Shown: in pieces, positions 51,898 to 59,538 of the stretch
Numbering within the stretch: position 1 is the stretch's first letter
Layout: each line of letters opens with the position of its first letter
NCBI GenBank assembly: GCA_020636995.1
Contig: JACJWU010000003.1
Location: 186,001 to 250,000 of the forward strand
Source of the DNA: Actinomycetota bacterium
GTDB lineage: Bacteria > Actinomycetota > Actinomycetes > S36-B12 > UBA10799
Direction of reading: 5' to 3'
DNA: 64,000 nucleotides
Program-made: the position numbers and the translations under genes
The notes under the pieces: model-generated
Seen by the model: only the letters and a program-made list of their open reading frames with translations
Database searches by the model: none
Told to the model about the DNA's origin: nothing

Positions 51898-52021
51898 GTT
51901 GATTGTTGCGCGGTTACGGATTTGAGGCCGCCCAACCCGTAACGGCGCAGCACTCAACGGCGGTTGTGGGTGGCGCAGCACTCAACGGCGGTTGGGGGAC
52001 CGCGCAGCACTCAACGGCGGG
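51898..52021. repeat. Palindromic repeat, family A, copy 2, with triplicated arm
   Basis: gttgattgttgcgcggttac (51898 on) pairs with the reverse strand of gtaacggcgcagcactcaac (51939-51958). Two further copies of the right arm follow head to tail (gcgcagcactcaacggcgg at 51945, 51973 and 52002, periods 28 and 29). It lies between the acyl-CoA dehydrogenase terminator and the 3' end of the small secreted protein gene on the other strand. The same arm sequence occurs at 29232. Repeated right arms suggest growth by slippage or partial insertion. Confidence 0.8.
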
Positions 52022-52038
52022 CCCGGCGGCGTTACGCG

Positions 52039-52338
52039 TCAGGCGCTCTGCCGCCAGTCGAAGTTGTAGGTCTTGGCGCTGCCGAGTTTCACGCGCACCC
52101 GGTACGGTGCGGCGCCGTTGGTGGGCTTGGCCGTGCAGTAGAACACCGCCCCCTTGACCCACTTCTTGCGCGTGGGGCACTTCACCTTGGCCTTCTGCCC
52201 GATGACCTCGCGGATCTGCTTCTGGATCGCCTGCTGAACGGCCTTGCGGGGGAAGGTGGTCGCGGCCTGGGCCGGTGTCGCAAGGGCGGGCACGGCAAGC
52301 CCGGCCACCAGGGACATAGTCACAACAGTGCGGCGCAT
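52039..52338 (-). CDS. Small secreted DUF4333-like protein
   Basis: A 99-residue exported protein from ATG 52338, preceded by GAAGGAG. The signal peptide is MRRTVVTMSLVAGLAVPALA then TPAQAA. The mature part has two Cys (KVKCPTRKKW and AVFYCTAKPTNG) and a final beta strand, as in DUF4333 domains of actinobacterial lipoproteins and secreted proteins. Function unknown. Confidence 0.78.
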   Translation of the reverse strand: MRRTVVTMSLVAGLAVPALATPAQAATTFPRKAVQQAIQKQIREVIGQKAKVKCPTRKKWVKGAVFYCTAKPTNGAAPYRVRVKLGSAKTYNFDWRQSA

Positions 52339-52472
52339 ATCGACTCCTTCGCTCGGTCTTGATCGTACTTCCCCGTCTCCCGCCGCCCATCCCTGCGCGA
52401 CCGGATTGTGATCTTCGGACACGCGCGGGCAGATACTTGCCGCTCGGGGTCCGGTCGGCCACGGTGAGCCTC

Positions 52473-53294
52473 ATGAGTGACAGCACCCCCAAAGAGGGCG
52501 GTGAGCCGGTCCTCCGATGGCTCGGTGAACGGTTCCGGGCCAGGGACCTCGACGCGGCCAACTTCGACGATCCCTCGTTCGAGTACCGCCGGCTCTTCAG
52601 CGAGATGTGGGGAACGTTCCTGCTGGTCGTCGTCGCCGCCGGTGCGGGGGTGGTCGGCGCCCAGGCCTACGGCGGGGACCTCACGCTGGCGATGAAGGCT
52701 CTGGCTCCCGGGATGATGGTGATGGGCATCATCTTCTTCATGGGCACGGTCAGCGGCGCCCACCTGAACCCGGCGGTGACACTTGCCTTCGCGGTGCGGG
52801 GCAACTTCCCGTGGATGCGCGTGCCGGGGTACCTCATCGCCCAGTTCGCCGGCGCCGTGATCGCGTGTCTGTTCCTGCAGTGGACGTTCGGGGACGTCAT
52901 GGCCGGCAGCACGTTGCCGGCCGAAGGTGTCAGCGCCGGAACCGCTGCCGGGATGGAGGCCCTGCTCACGCTGGGCCTGGTGAGCGTGATCCTGGGAACG
53001 GCCACCGGCGCGCGCAACATCGGCATCGCCGGGGCCATCGCGGTCGGTAGCTACATCGGGCTGGTCTCCGTCTGGGGAGCGCCGGTGTCGGGGGCATCGA
53101 TGAACCCGATGCGCTCGCTGGGCCCGGCGCTCGTGGGCTGGGACTTCACGGCCTACTGGGCCTACGTCGTCGGCCCCCTGGTCGGGGCGATGATCGCCGT
53201 GGTCTTCGAACGGATCCTGCGCGGTGATCCCACAAAGGGGGGAGCCACAGCGGCCCAAGGGGTCCTGGCGCCTGACGATCCCTCGGCACTGTGA
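52473..53294 (+). CDS. Aquaporin/MIP-family channel
   Basis: A 273-residue MIP channel with six helices. The first NPA box is canonical (SGAHLNPAVTLAF); the second reads SGASMNPMRSLGPAL, with NPM in place of NPA and an Arg in the filter position (MRS). Altered second boxes are known in some glycerol, ammonia or gas channels, so water selectivity should not be assumed. The N-terminal 45 residues are soluble and acidic. It shares stop-start bases with the ion-channel gene downstream (TGATG). Confidence 0.88.
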   Translation: MSDSTPKEGGEPVLRWLGERFRARDLDAANFDDPSFEYRRLFSEMWGTFLLVVVAAGAGVVGAQAYGGDLTLAMKALAPGMMVMGIIFFMGTVSGAHLNPAVTLAFAVRGNFPWMRVPGYLIAQFAGAVIACLFLQWTFGDVMAGSTLPAEGVSAGTAAGMEALLTLGLVSVILGTATGARNIGIAGAIAVGSYIGLVSVWGAPVSGASMNPMRSLGPALVGWDFTAYWAYVVGPLVGAMIAVVFERILRGDPTKGGATAAQGVLAPDDPSAL

Positions 53295-54004
53295 TGCCCA
53301 GGGTCACCCGGATCGCCGGGGCGGTGGCCGACCGCGACTCCGCGAACAAGTACGGCTTCGTCATCGTGCTGCTGATGCTCTGCTACCTCACGGCGGCCAC
53401 CACCGACCACCCCGGTGGGGTCGTCATCGTGACGTTCATGCAGTTGCTGACACTGTTCCTCGCCTTCTCGGCCTCGGAGTCCCGCAAGGCCCAGCGGATC
53501 GCCGGTGTCGCGTGTGCAGTTCTGGGCGTGATGGTGCTGGCGTCCGTCGGATTCGGCGTGGTGTTCGAGTTCGACGACACGGTCATCAAGGTCCTGGCGA
53601 TCGTCAGCGTGGTCCTCTACCTCATCGCGCCGCTGGTCATCCTGCGCCACCTCTTGCGCCGCAACGTGGTCGACGCCCGCACGATCCTGGGTGCGATCGC
53701 CATCTACCTCATGCTCGGGATGATGTTCGCCTTCGCCTTCCGGGCCATCTCCCTGTGGCAGACGAACCCGGCCTTCTTCGGCGACGCGGGTCGCGGCGAC
53801 AACGCCGACTTCCTGTTCTTCAGTTTCATCACACTCACCACGACCGGCTACGGGAACCTGGTACCCGCCACGAACCCCGGCCAGTCCATCGCCGTGCTCG
53901 AAGCGATCATCGGACAGTTGTTCCTGGTGACCGCGCTGGCGAAGATCGTCAACGCCTGGCGGGTGCCGGGGATCGCGGCCACGCCCCCCGCTCCGGAGAA
54001 ATGA
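53294..54004 (+). CDS. Two-TM-pore ion channel (K+ channel-like)
   Basis: A 236-residue membrane protein with four to six N-terminal helices and a C-terminal pore unit: FFSFITLTTTGYGNLVPATN then a final helix (LEAIIGQLFLVTALAKIVNA). TTTGYGN is a K+-type selectivity filter. There is no RCK domain. The protein resembles ion_trans_2-family channels; the regulatory input, if any, is unclear. It overlaps the aquaporin stop by TGATG, so water/solute and ion flux may be expressed together. Confidence 0.85.
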   Translation: MPRVTRIAGAVADRDSANKYGFVIVLLMLCYLTAATTDHPGGVVIVTFMQLLTLFLAFSASESRKAQRIAGVACAVLGVMVLASVGFGVVFEFDDTVIKVLAIVSVVLYLIAPLVILRHLLRRNVVDARTILGAIAIYLMLGMMFAFAFRAISLWQTNPAFFGDAGRGDNADFLFFSFITLTTTGYGNLVPATNPGQSIAVLEAIIGQLFLVTALAKIVNAWRVPGIAATPPAPEK

Positions 54005-54032
54005 GGACGTGAGTTCGGGCAGGCTTGAGCAC

Positions 54033-54773
54033 ATGCGCACGTTGGGGCTCGACTGCGGTGGCTCCGGGATCAAAGGCTCGGTGCTCGATGCCGACGGGCA
54101 ACTGCTGGCCGAGCGGGTCCGGATCAAGACCCCCTACCCGCTGCCGCCGGAACGGTTCATAGGTGTCCTGCTGGAGATCGCCGACGCGATGCCGGACTTC
54201 GACCGGGTGACCGTGGGGATGCCCGGGATGATCCGGCACGGCGTTGTGGTGGTGACCCCGCACTACCCGAACCTGCGCGGCCCGTACACCGAGAAGGACC
54301 CCGACCTTGACGCCGCGTGGCGGGGCTGGGACGCCACTGCCGCACTGGAGGTCGCCTTCGGCAAACCAGTTCGGGTGCTCAACGACGCCGAGGTGCAAGG
54401 CGCGGCGGTGATCACGCGCCACGGGCTCGAGGTGGTCTTCACGCTCGGTACCGGTCTCGGCTGCGCGATGTACGACAACGGCGCTCTGGCCCCGCACCTG
54501 GAACTCTCCCACGCGCCGGTGCGCAAGGGATCCACCTACGACACGTGGATGGGCAAGGCGCAGTTGAAGCGCCTGGGCCCGCACCGCTGGTCGAAGCGCA
54601 TCGTGGCGACCGTTGACGGCCTGCGCCCGGTGTTCCGCTGGGACCACCTGTATGTCGGCGGTGGCAACGCCAAGAAACTCACCGAGTTCCTGGGCGAGGA
54701 CGTCACGATCGTGCCCAATGTGGCCGGAATCCTCGGCAGTGTGCGGGTCTGGGACCTGGATATGGCACGGTGA
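54033..54773 (+). CDS. ppgK: Polyphosphate glucokinase (ROK family)
   Basis: A 246-residue ROK-type sugar kinase from ATG 54033. It has the N-terminal phosphate loop LGLDCGGSGIKGSVLD, VGMPGMIRHGVVV, the sugar-binding region VRVLNDAEVQGAAVI and GTGLGCAMYDNGALAPHLEL. The family-specific stretch HLELSHAPVRKGSTYD followed by GPHRWSKRIVATVDGLRPVF is typical of actinobacterial polyphosphate glucokinase, which phosphorylates glucose from polyphosphate or ATP. It forms, with ppk2 and pfp, a polyphosphate/PPi-based set. Confidence 0.92.
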   Translation: MRTLGLDCGGSGIKGSVLDADGQLLAERVRIKTPYPLPPERFIGVLLEIADAMPDFDRVTVGMPGMIRHGVVVVTPHYPNLRGPYTEKDPDLDAAWRGWDATAALEVAFGKPVRVLNDAEVQGAAVITRHGLEVVFTLGTGLGCAMYDNGALAPHLELSHAPVRKGSTYDTWMGKAQLKRLGPHRWSKRIVATVDGLRPVFRWDHLYVGGGNAKKLTEFLGEDVTIVPNVAGILGSVRVWDLDMAR

Positions 54774-54777
54774 GCAG

Positions 54778-55842
54778 GTGACCGACGACGCCACCGGAGC
54801 CCCCGCGGAACCGGAGATCCCGAAGCTCGACAAGAAGAAGAGCATCATCGCCGGGGTGATCACGATCGTCACCCTGATCATCGTCTTCGCCGGCATCCTG
54901 CCGAAACTGGGCAACTACTCCGACGCCTGGGACTCGGTCCAGGCCATGAGCACCGTGGACAAGGCGGCGCTGATCGCGGCGATCATCGTGAACCTGTGGG
55001 TCTACGTCTTCCCGCTGATGGCGGCCATTCCGGGCCTGAAGTACAAGCCGGCGTTCGTCGTGCGGCAGACGTCGTTCACGATCTCCAACGCCGTGCCCGC
55101 CGGTGGTGCTGTCGGCCTGGGCGTGCAATACGCGATGCTCGCCGGGTACAAGGTCTCGTCGGCCGCCGCTGCCACCGGCATCGCGATCACCAGCGTCTGG
55201 AGCGTCTTTATGACGCTCGGCCTGCCGGTGATCGGTGTGGTCCTACTGCTGATCAGTGGGGAGAACCCCCAGCAGTACCTGACGGCGGCCATCGTGGGCG
55301 TGGTCGCCATCGTGGGCGCGGTGGTCGTGTTCGCGCTGATCCTGCGCAGCGAGAGCCTCGCGCGCAAGATCGGCGGGATCGGGCAGAAGATTGCCAACCC
55401 GGTGCTGCACCGCTTCCACAAGGACTTCGACGTCGTCCAGGAGGTCGTGGACTTCCGCTCCCAGATCGTAGGGGTGGTGTCCAAGCACTGGATCTCGATC
55501 ACGGCGTCCAACTTCGGCATGATCTTCGGGCAGTACCTGATCCTGTTCGTTGCGATCCGGGCGGTGTCCGACGGGCGCTCCTCGGGTCTCACCGCGGCGG
55601 AGGCGTTCGCCGCCTTCGCGATCTCGCGGCTGGGCACCATGATCCCGCTGACCCCGGGCGGGCTGGGGACCGTCGATGCCGCCCTGACCGCGCTGCTGGT
55701 CGCGTTCGGCATGGATCAGAACGACGCGCTGGCGGCGACCCTGGTCTGGCGGGCGTGCTCATGGGTGCCGCAGGTGTTCCTGGGCGTGCTCACCTTCCTG
55801 TGGTGGCGGCGCAACGCCCACAAGACGCCGGCCGCGGCCTGA
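54778..55842 (+). CDS. Lysylphosphatidylglycerol synthase-type (UPF0104) membrane flippase-like protein
   Basis: A 354-residue membrane protein starting at GTG 54778, four bases after the ppgK stop. About eight helices. The UPF0104/LPG synthase TM domain signature is ISRLGTMIPLTPGGLGTVDA near the C-terminus, with VNLWVYVFPLMAAIPGLKYK and ISNAVPAGGAVGLGVQYAML earlier. There is no catalytic aminoacyltransferase domain, so it is the integral flippase-like half only; role unknown (lipid or polyprenol handling is a family guess). Probably co-transcribed with ppgK. Confidence 0.82.
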   Translation: MTDDATGAPAEPEIPKLDKKKSIIAGVITIVTLIIVFAGILPKLGNYSDAWDSVQAMSTVDKAALIAAIIVNLWVYVFPLMAAIPGLKYKPAFVVRQTSFTISNAVPAGGAVGLGVQYAMLAGYKVSSAAAATGIAITSVWSVFMTLGLPVIGVVLLLISGENPQQYLTAAIVGVVAIVGAVVVFALILRSESLARKIGGIGQKIANPVLHRFHKDFDVVQEVVDFRSQIVGVVSKHWISITASNFGMIFGQYLILFVAIRAVSDGRSSGLTAAEAFAAFAISRLGTMIPLTPGGLGTVDAALTALLVAFGMDQNDALAATLVWRACSWVPQVFLGVLTFLWWRRNAHKTPAAA

Positions 55843-55860
55843 CGGAGGCCAGGGGCGCCG

Positions 55861-55975
55861 CACTCCGGTTAGAGATCGGCATTCTGGTTAGAGATACGCC
55901 ACTCCGGTTAGTCGTATACGGCCGTGGGACTCTGACCAACGTGCCTAGGGCTAACCAAGATGCCGATCTCTAACC
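55861..55975. repeat. Palindromic/tandem repeat, family C
   Basis: Three tandem copies of cactccggttagag-like units start at 55861, 55880 and 55900 (cattctggttagag is the middle one). An inverted copy at 55951-55975 begins ctaaccaagatgccgatctc; it is the reverse complement of 55867-55891 with about one mismatch, so 25-bp arms enclose 59 bases. The element follows the membrane-protein stop by 18 bases and precedes the 56143 gene. It shares no sequence with families A, B or D. Confidence 0.8.
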
Positions 55976-56142
55976 GTTCTGTCTCAGGACCTGACCACCA
56001 ACCGACCCTGCCACCGGCCCAACGCCTACGCACGCCGCCTTGAGCAGATGGATCTGGATCAAAGCACACGAGACATGCGACCAACCTCCAGCGTGCAAGG
56101 TCCACCTTCCCCCCCAGCGACCGCCCGACCTAGGCTGAGGAA

Positions 56143-57138
56143 ATGCTTGCCGAGTCCCTTCTGGCCCTGTCCCTGATCGACGTGAAGCCTGTCGAGTCGG
56201 GGCTCTCGGCCCCGACCAGTGTGGTGGCCGCCCCGAACGGGACGCTGTTCGTCACCGAGAAGGCGGGGCGGATCGTGAAGATCCCGCCGAAGGGCAAGCC
56301 GCGGACCTGGTACCGGGTAAAGGTGTCCGACGACGGTGAGGGGGGCTTGCTGTCGATGGTCCGCATCAACAGCAAGCGGTTCTACGCCGCCTACACGAAC
56401 GCACAGGGTGCGCTGCAGGTCTCCCGATTCACCAAGGGCGGCGGGGAACGCAAGATCATCCGCATCGCGCACCCGCAGTACTCCAACCACAACGGCGGTC
56501 AGGTGCAGCTGCACAAGGGGCTGCTGTACATCTCGACCGGCGATGGCGGTGGCAGCGGCGACCCGTTCGGTGCGGCGGGCCGACTGTCCGACCTGCGCGG
56601 GAAGATCCTGCGTATCGACCCCACCTGCGGGGCCAAGCGCTACTGCATTCCGGCCAGCAACCCACGGTCGGGGAGTCCGGTGATCGCGTCCGGTCTGCGT
56701 AACCCGTGGCGGTTCAGTATCGATGCCACCACCAACCAGATCTGGATCGGCGACGTCGGGCAGAACGCGGTCGAGGAGATCGACCAGATGCGCGTCGATG
56801 CCCCGCTGACGGACTTCGGCTGGTCGTGCTGGGAGGGCCGGCGGTCCTACAACCGCGACCGCTGTGACGGCCGCGACGTCACCGCGCCGATCCTGACCTA
56901 CGGGCGCTCCGAGGGACAGAGCGTGACCGGGGGGTACGTCTACCGCGGGTCGAGGATCCCGAAACTGCGAGGCTGGTACGTGTTCGGCGACTTCGGCAGT
57001 GGGCGCCTGTGGGCGTACCGCGACGGTACGCGCAAACGCATCGGGAGCGCCGACGGAGTGACCTCTTTCGGCGTGGACCAACGCGGTGAACTCCTGCTGA
57101 CAACGATCGATGGCCGCGTCCTGCGGATCAGGAAATAG
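56143..57138 (+). CDS. Soluble aldose sugar dehydrogenase-like (GSDH) beta-propeller
   Basis: A 331-residue protein of the PQQ-dependent sugar dehydrogenase/GSDH family. Six-bladed propeller features: SGLSAPTSVVAAPNGTLFVT, HNGGQVQLHKGLLYISTGDG, GDPFGAAGRLSDLRGKILRI, IASGLRNPWRFSIDATTNQI, WIGDVGQNAVEEIDQM and SVTGGYVYRGSRI. The His in HNGGQ and the Arg in GLRNPWR correspond to PQQ-pocket residues of this family. No classical signal peptide is evident at the chosen ATG; a short hydrophobic lead (MLAESLLALSLI) may be one. The sugar substrate is unknown. Confidence 0.82.
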   Translation: MLAESLLALSLIDVKPVESGLSAPTSVVAAPNGTLFVTEKAGRIVKIPPKGKPRTWYRVKVSDDGEGGLLSMVRINSKRFYAAYTNAQGALQVSRFTKGGGERKIIRIAHPQYSNHNGGQVQLHKGLLYISTGDGGGSGDPFGAAGRLSDLRGKILRIDPTCGAKRYCIPASNPRSGSPVIASGLRNPWRFSIDATTNQIWIGDVGQNAVEEIDQMRVDAPLTDFGWSCWEGRRSYNRDRCDGRDVTAPILTYGRSEGQSVTGGYVYRGSRIPKLRGWYVFGDFGSGRLWAYRDGTRKRIGSADGVTSFGVDQRGELLLTTIDGRVLRIRK

Positions 57139-57147
57139 GGTTCGATC

Positions 57148-58110
57148 ATGCGATACGCACTCACCGGCGCCACCGGATTCGTCGGCAGTCACCTGGCCCG
57201 GCAACTCCGGGAGGCGGGCCACGAGGTCGTGGCCGTCGTCCGCACGCCCTCGAAGGCCACTGGCCTCGTCGCGCTCGGAGTGGAAGTCGTCCCCGGTGAC
57301 GTGACCTCGCGCTCGTCGCTGGTCGATGCCTTCAGCGGTGCCGATGGGGTGTTCCACGTCGCGGGCTGGTACCACCTCGGCAGCGACCACCCGGAGCAGG
57401 GATGGGCGGTCAACGTGCAGGGCACGCGCAACGCCCTCGACGCCGCCCAGGAAGTGGGCGCACCCCGGGTCGTCTACACCTCCACCATTGCGGTCAACTC
57501 CGACACCGGCGGTGAAGTGCGCGATGAGACCTACCGCTACACCGGCGAGCACCTGTCGGTGTACGACCACACGAAGGCCCAAGCCCACGTCATCGCGGAG
57601 GAGTACGCAGGCCGCGGACTCGACGTGGTCACGGTGATGCCGGGCGGGATCTACGGTCCGGGCGACACCAGTCAGATCGGCGAGCTCATCCGGCAGGCCG
57701 CCCACGGTCGCCGGGTGATGGCGCCGGCGGGTTTACAGATGTGCATGGCACACGTCGACGACGTCGCGCACGGACATGTGCTCGCGATGGAGAAAGGTCG
57801 CGCTGGCGAGTCCTACATGCTCGCGGGGCCGCAGACCACGTTGGTGGACGTGCTGCGGATCACTGCCGAGATCGCGGGCGGGAAGCCTCCCGTCGTGCTC
57901 CCGGACGTGGCCGTGGGCGCCAGCGAGAGGATGATGGGGCTGCTGGAGAAGGTCGCGCCGGTGCCATCCACGTACCGCGCCGAATCCTTGCGCGCGTCGC
58001 GGGCCTCCTACCTGGGGACCCCGGCCAAGGCCCAGGCGGAGCTCGGGTGGTTCGCCCGGGCTCTTCGGATCGGTCTGGCGGAGACGGTCGAGGACGAACT
58101 GCGCGGCTGA
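57148..58110 (+). CDS. NAD-dependent epimerase/dehydratase (extended SDR)
   Basis: A 320-residue extended short-chain dehydrogenase. GATGFVGSHLARQL is the dinucleotide loop, YTSTIAV the catalytic Ser/Thr region and YDHTKAQAH the YxxxK catalytic pair. The middle GGIYGPGDTSQIGELI and HVDDVAHGHVLAMEKGRAGE are family-wide. The group includes dihydroflavonol reductase-like and nucleotide-sugar epimerases; the substrate is not evident. It starts 10 bases after the previous gene. Confidence 0.87.
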   Translation: MRYALTGATGFVGSHLARQLREAGHEVVAVVRTPSKATGLVALGVEVVPGDVTSRSSLVDAFSGADGVFHVAGWYHLGSDHPEQGWAVNVQGTRNALDAAQEVGAPRVVYTSTIAVNSDTGGEVRDETYRYTGEHLSVYDHTKAQAHVIAEEYAGRGLDVVTVMPGGIYGPGDTSQIGELIRQAAHGRRVMAPAGLQMCMAHVDDVAHGHVLAMEKGRAGESYMLAGPQTTLVDVLRITAEIAGGKPPVVLPDVAVGASERMMGLLEKVAPVPSTYRAESLRASRASYLGTPAKAQAELGWFARALRIGLAETVEDELRG

Positions 58111-58124
58111 ACCTTCTGCCCCGC

Positions 58125-58211
58125 TTTGTGACGTTGTTGCTGGCCCCGCTCCCACGGTTGTGACGTTGTTGCTGGGTTCACCTCACCCGAACCCGACAAC
58201 TTCGTCACAAA
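58125..58211. repeat. Palindromic repeat, family D
   Basis: tttgtgacgttgttgctgg (58125 on) and gttgtgacgttgttgctggg (58157 on) are direct copies, and cgacaacttcgtcacaaa (58194-58211) is an inverted, diverged copy, so the flanks can pair as tttgtgacg...cgtcacaaa. A related single stretch, gcgacaacaacgtcgca, occurs at 62766-62782. It lies just after the epimerase stop and before the fasciclin promoter, and may end epimerase transcription. Confidence 0.7.
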
Positions 58212-58238
58212 GATCCAACAAATCGTGTCAAAATCGCT

Positions 58239-58266
58239 GCATCCAAACCCGGTAGGTCATGCGAAC
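58239..58266 (+). promoter_or_regulatory. Candidate SigK-type promoter of the fasciclin gene
   Basis: GCATCC (58239-58244), a 16-base spacer, then GCGAAC (58261-58266) lie upstream of the fasciclin start, giving a leader of about 27 bases. Mycobacterial SigK promoters are CCATCC-N16/17-CCGAAT, so each box differs by one or two bases. SigK and its anti-sigma are encoded immediately downstream. Confidence 0.65.
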
Positions 58267-58299
58267 TCCTCATTGCAAGCCATTCCCGTAGGAGGAGAA

Positions 58300-58929
58300 A
58301 TGACCATCAAGCGCACACTGGCCGCCACCACCGCGGTCGCCGCCACCACCGCCCTGGGCCTCGGCCTCGCCGTCGCCCCCGCCTCGGCCAAGCAGGGCAC
58401 CGCCCCCCTGGCCGGCGTACTCGTCGACCAGAACCAGTTCGACAGCAACGGCAAGGACTACGACATCGTCACCGAGGCCGTGCTCGCCGTTCTGGCCAGC
58501 AAGCCCTCGAGCCCGGTGTCAGCACTCACGGACGGCAAGGTCCGCCTCACGGCGTTCGTTCCCCAGGACCGCGCATTCATCAAGCTCGTGACTGCGGTGA
58601 CCGGGAGCAAGCCCGCCTCCGAGCAGGCCGCGTTCGAGACCATCGCCGGTGCGTTCAGCATCGACACCATCGAGCAGATCCTGCTGTACCACGTGGTGCC
58701 CGGTGCGACCATCACCGCCAAGAAGGCCGTGAAGGCCAACGGCGCCAAACTGAAGACCGCTGAAGGCAAGCGCCTCAAGGTCATCGTGAAGAAGGGCAAG
58801 GTCTACCTGAAGGACCGCACCCCCGTGACGAAGAACGCCCGGGTGGTCCAGGTCGACATCAACAAGGGCAACCGGCAGATCGCACACGGCATCAACCAGG
58901 TGCTCCTGCCGATCAACCCCGCAGGCTGA
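58300..58929 (+). CDS. Secreted fasciclin-domain protein (MPT70/MPT83-like)
   Basis: A 209-residue exported protein starting at ATG 58300 after GGAGGAG. The signal sequence is TIKRTLAATTAVAATTALGL. The fasciclin domain has H1 VRLTAFVPQDRAFIKLVTAV and H2 IEQILLYHVVPGATITAKKA, ending QVDINKGNRQIAHGINQVLL. In mycobacteria, fasciclin proteins MPT70 and MPT83 are controlled by SigK and RskA, and here sigK- and rskA-like genes follow. A cell-surface or matrix-binding role is usual for the domain. Confidence 0.9.
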   Translation: MTIKRTLAATTAVAATTALGLGLAVAPASAKQGTAPLAGVLVDQNQFDSNGKDYDIVTEAVLAVLASKPSSPVSALTDGKVRLTAFVPQDRAFIKLVTAVTGSKPASEQAAFETIAGAFSIDTIEQILLYHVVPGATITAKKAVKANGAKLKTAEGKRLKVIVKKGKVYLKDRTPVTKNARVVQVDINKGNRQIAHGINQVLLPINPAG

Positions 58930-58967
58930 TTCACGAAGGCCCAGTGAGGTGTCTGTCCTCGCAGCAC

Positions 58968-58996
58968 CCATTCTCCGAGCCCCGCCATGTGCGAGA
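58968..58996 (+). promoter_or_regulatory. Candidate SigK-type promoter of sigK-rskA
   Basis: CCATTC (58968-58973), a 17-base spacer, then GCGAGA (58991-58996) resemble the boxes before the fasciclin gene (GCATCC...GCGAAC). The position would place the transcript start within a few bases of ATG 59005, giving a nearly leaderless message. Weaker than the fasciclin candidate. Confidence 0.4.
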
Positions 58997-59004
58997 CTCG
59001 ACCC

Positions 59005-59538
59005 ATGCAGGACGTCGACGTCGCCGAAATCGGGCGACAACTGGCGGCAGGGGACGAGTCCGCACTGGCGGAGGCATACGAGCGATGGTCGCGTCTGGTC
59101 TACACGGTGGCCCTGCGGTCGGTAGCGACCCAGGCCGACGCCGAGGACATCACGCAGGCGGTGTTCATATCGGCGTGGCGAAGCCGGGGAAGCTTCAACC
59201 CGCAAGCCGGCAACGTGCCCGGGTGGCTCCTGGCCATCACGCGCCGCAGGATCGCCGACCACCACCGCAAGCGACGTGACGAGGTTCCCCTGGACAACGC
59301 CCCCGAGGCCTCACACGACGCCCCGGACATCACCGACCAGGTGTCCGTGGCCGACGAGATCGACGAACTCGGAGAACCGGCCGGCCAGATCATCCGGCTG
59401 GCCTTCTACGACGACCTCACCCACCAGCAGATCGCCGACCGGCTCGACATGCCGCTCGGAACCGTGAAGAGCCATATCCGCCGTTCCCTGCTGAAGATGC
59501 GTGCACGATTGGAGGTGACCCATGCAGCAGCACTGTGA
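59005..59538 (+). CDS. sigK: ECF sigma factor, SigK-like
   Basis: A 177-residue ECF sigma factor. Region 2 shows EAYERWSRLVYTVALRSVAT and DAEDITQAVFISAWRSRGSF; region 4 shows AFYDDLTHQQIADRLDMPLG, then TVKSHIRRSLLKMRARL. I use ATG 59005; GTG 58987 is an alternative. The pairing with a downstream anti-sigma gene and the upstream fasciclin gene is the M. tuberculosis sigK-rskA-mpt70/83 arrangement. The gene overlaps rskA by 17 bases. Confidence 0.9.
   Translation: MQDVDVAEIGRQLAAGDESALAEAYERWSRLVYTVALRSVATQADAEDITQAVFISAWRSRGSFNPQAGNVPGWLLAITRRRIADHHRKRRDEVPLDNAPEASHDAPDITDQVSVADEIDELGEPAGQIIRLAFYDDLTHQQIADRLDMPLGTVKSHIRRSLLKMRARLEVTHAAAL

Noticed and set aside
51945..52021. CRISPR-like array
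   Set aside because: Three 19-base repeats with periods of 28-29 leave gaps of only about ten bases, and the repeats are arms of a palindromic element that also occurs at 29232.
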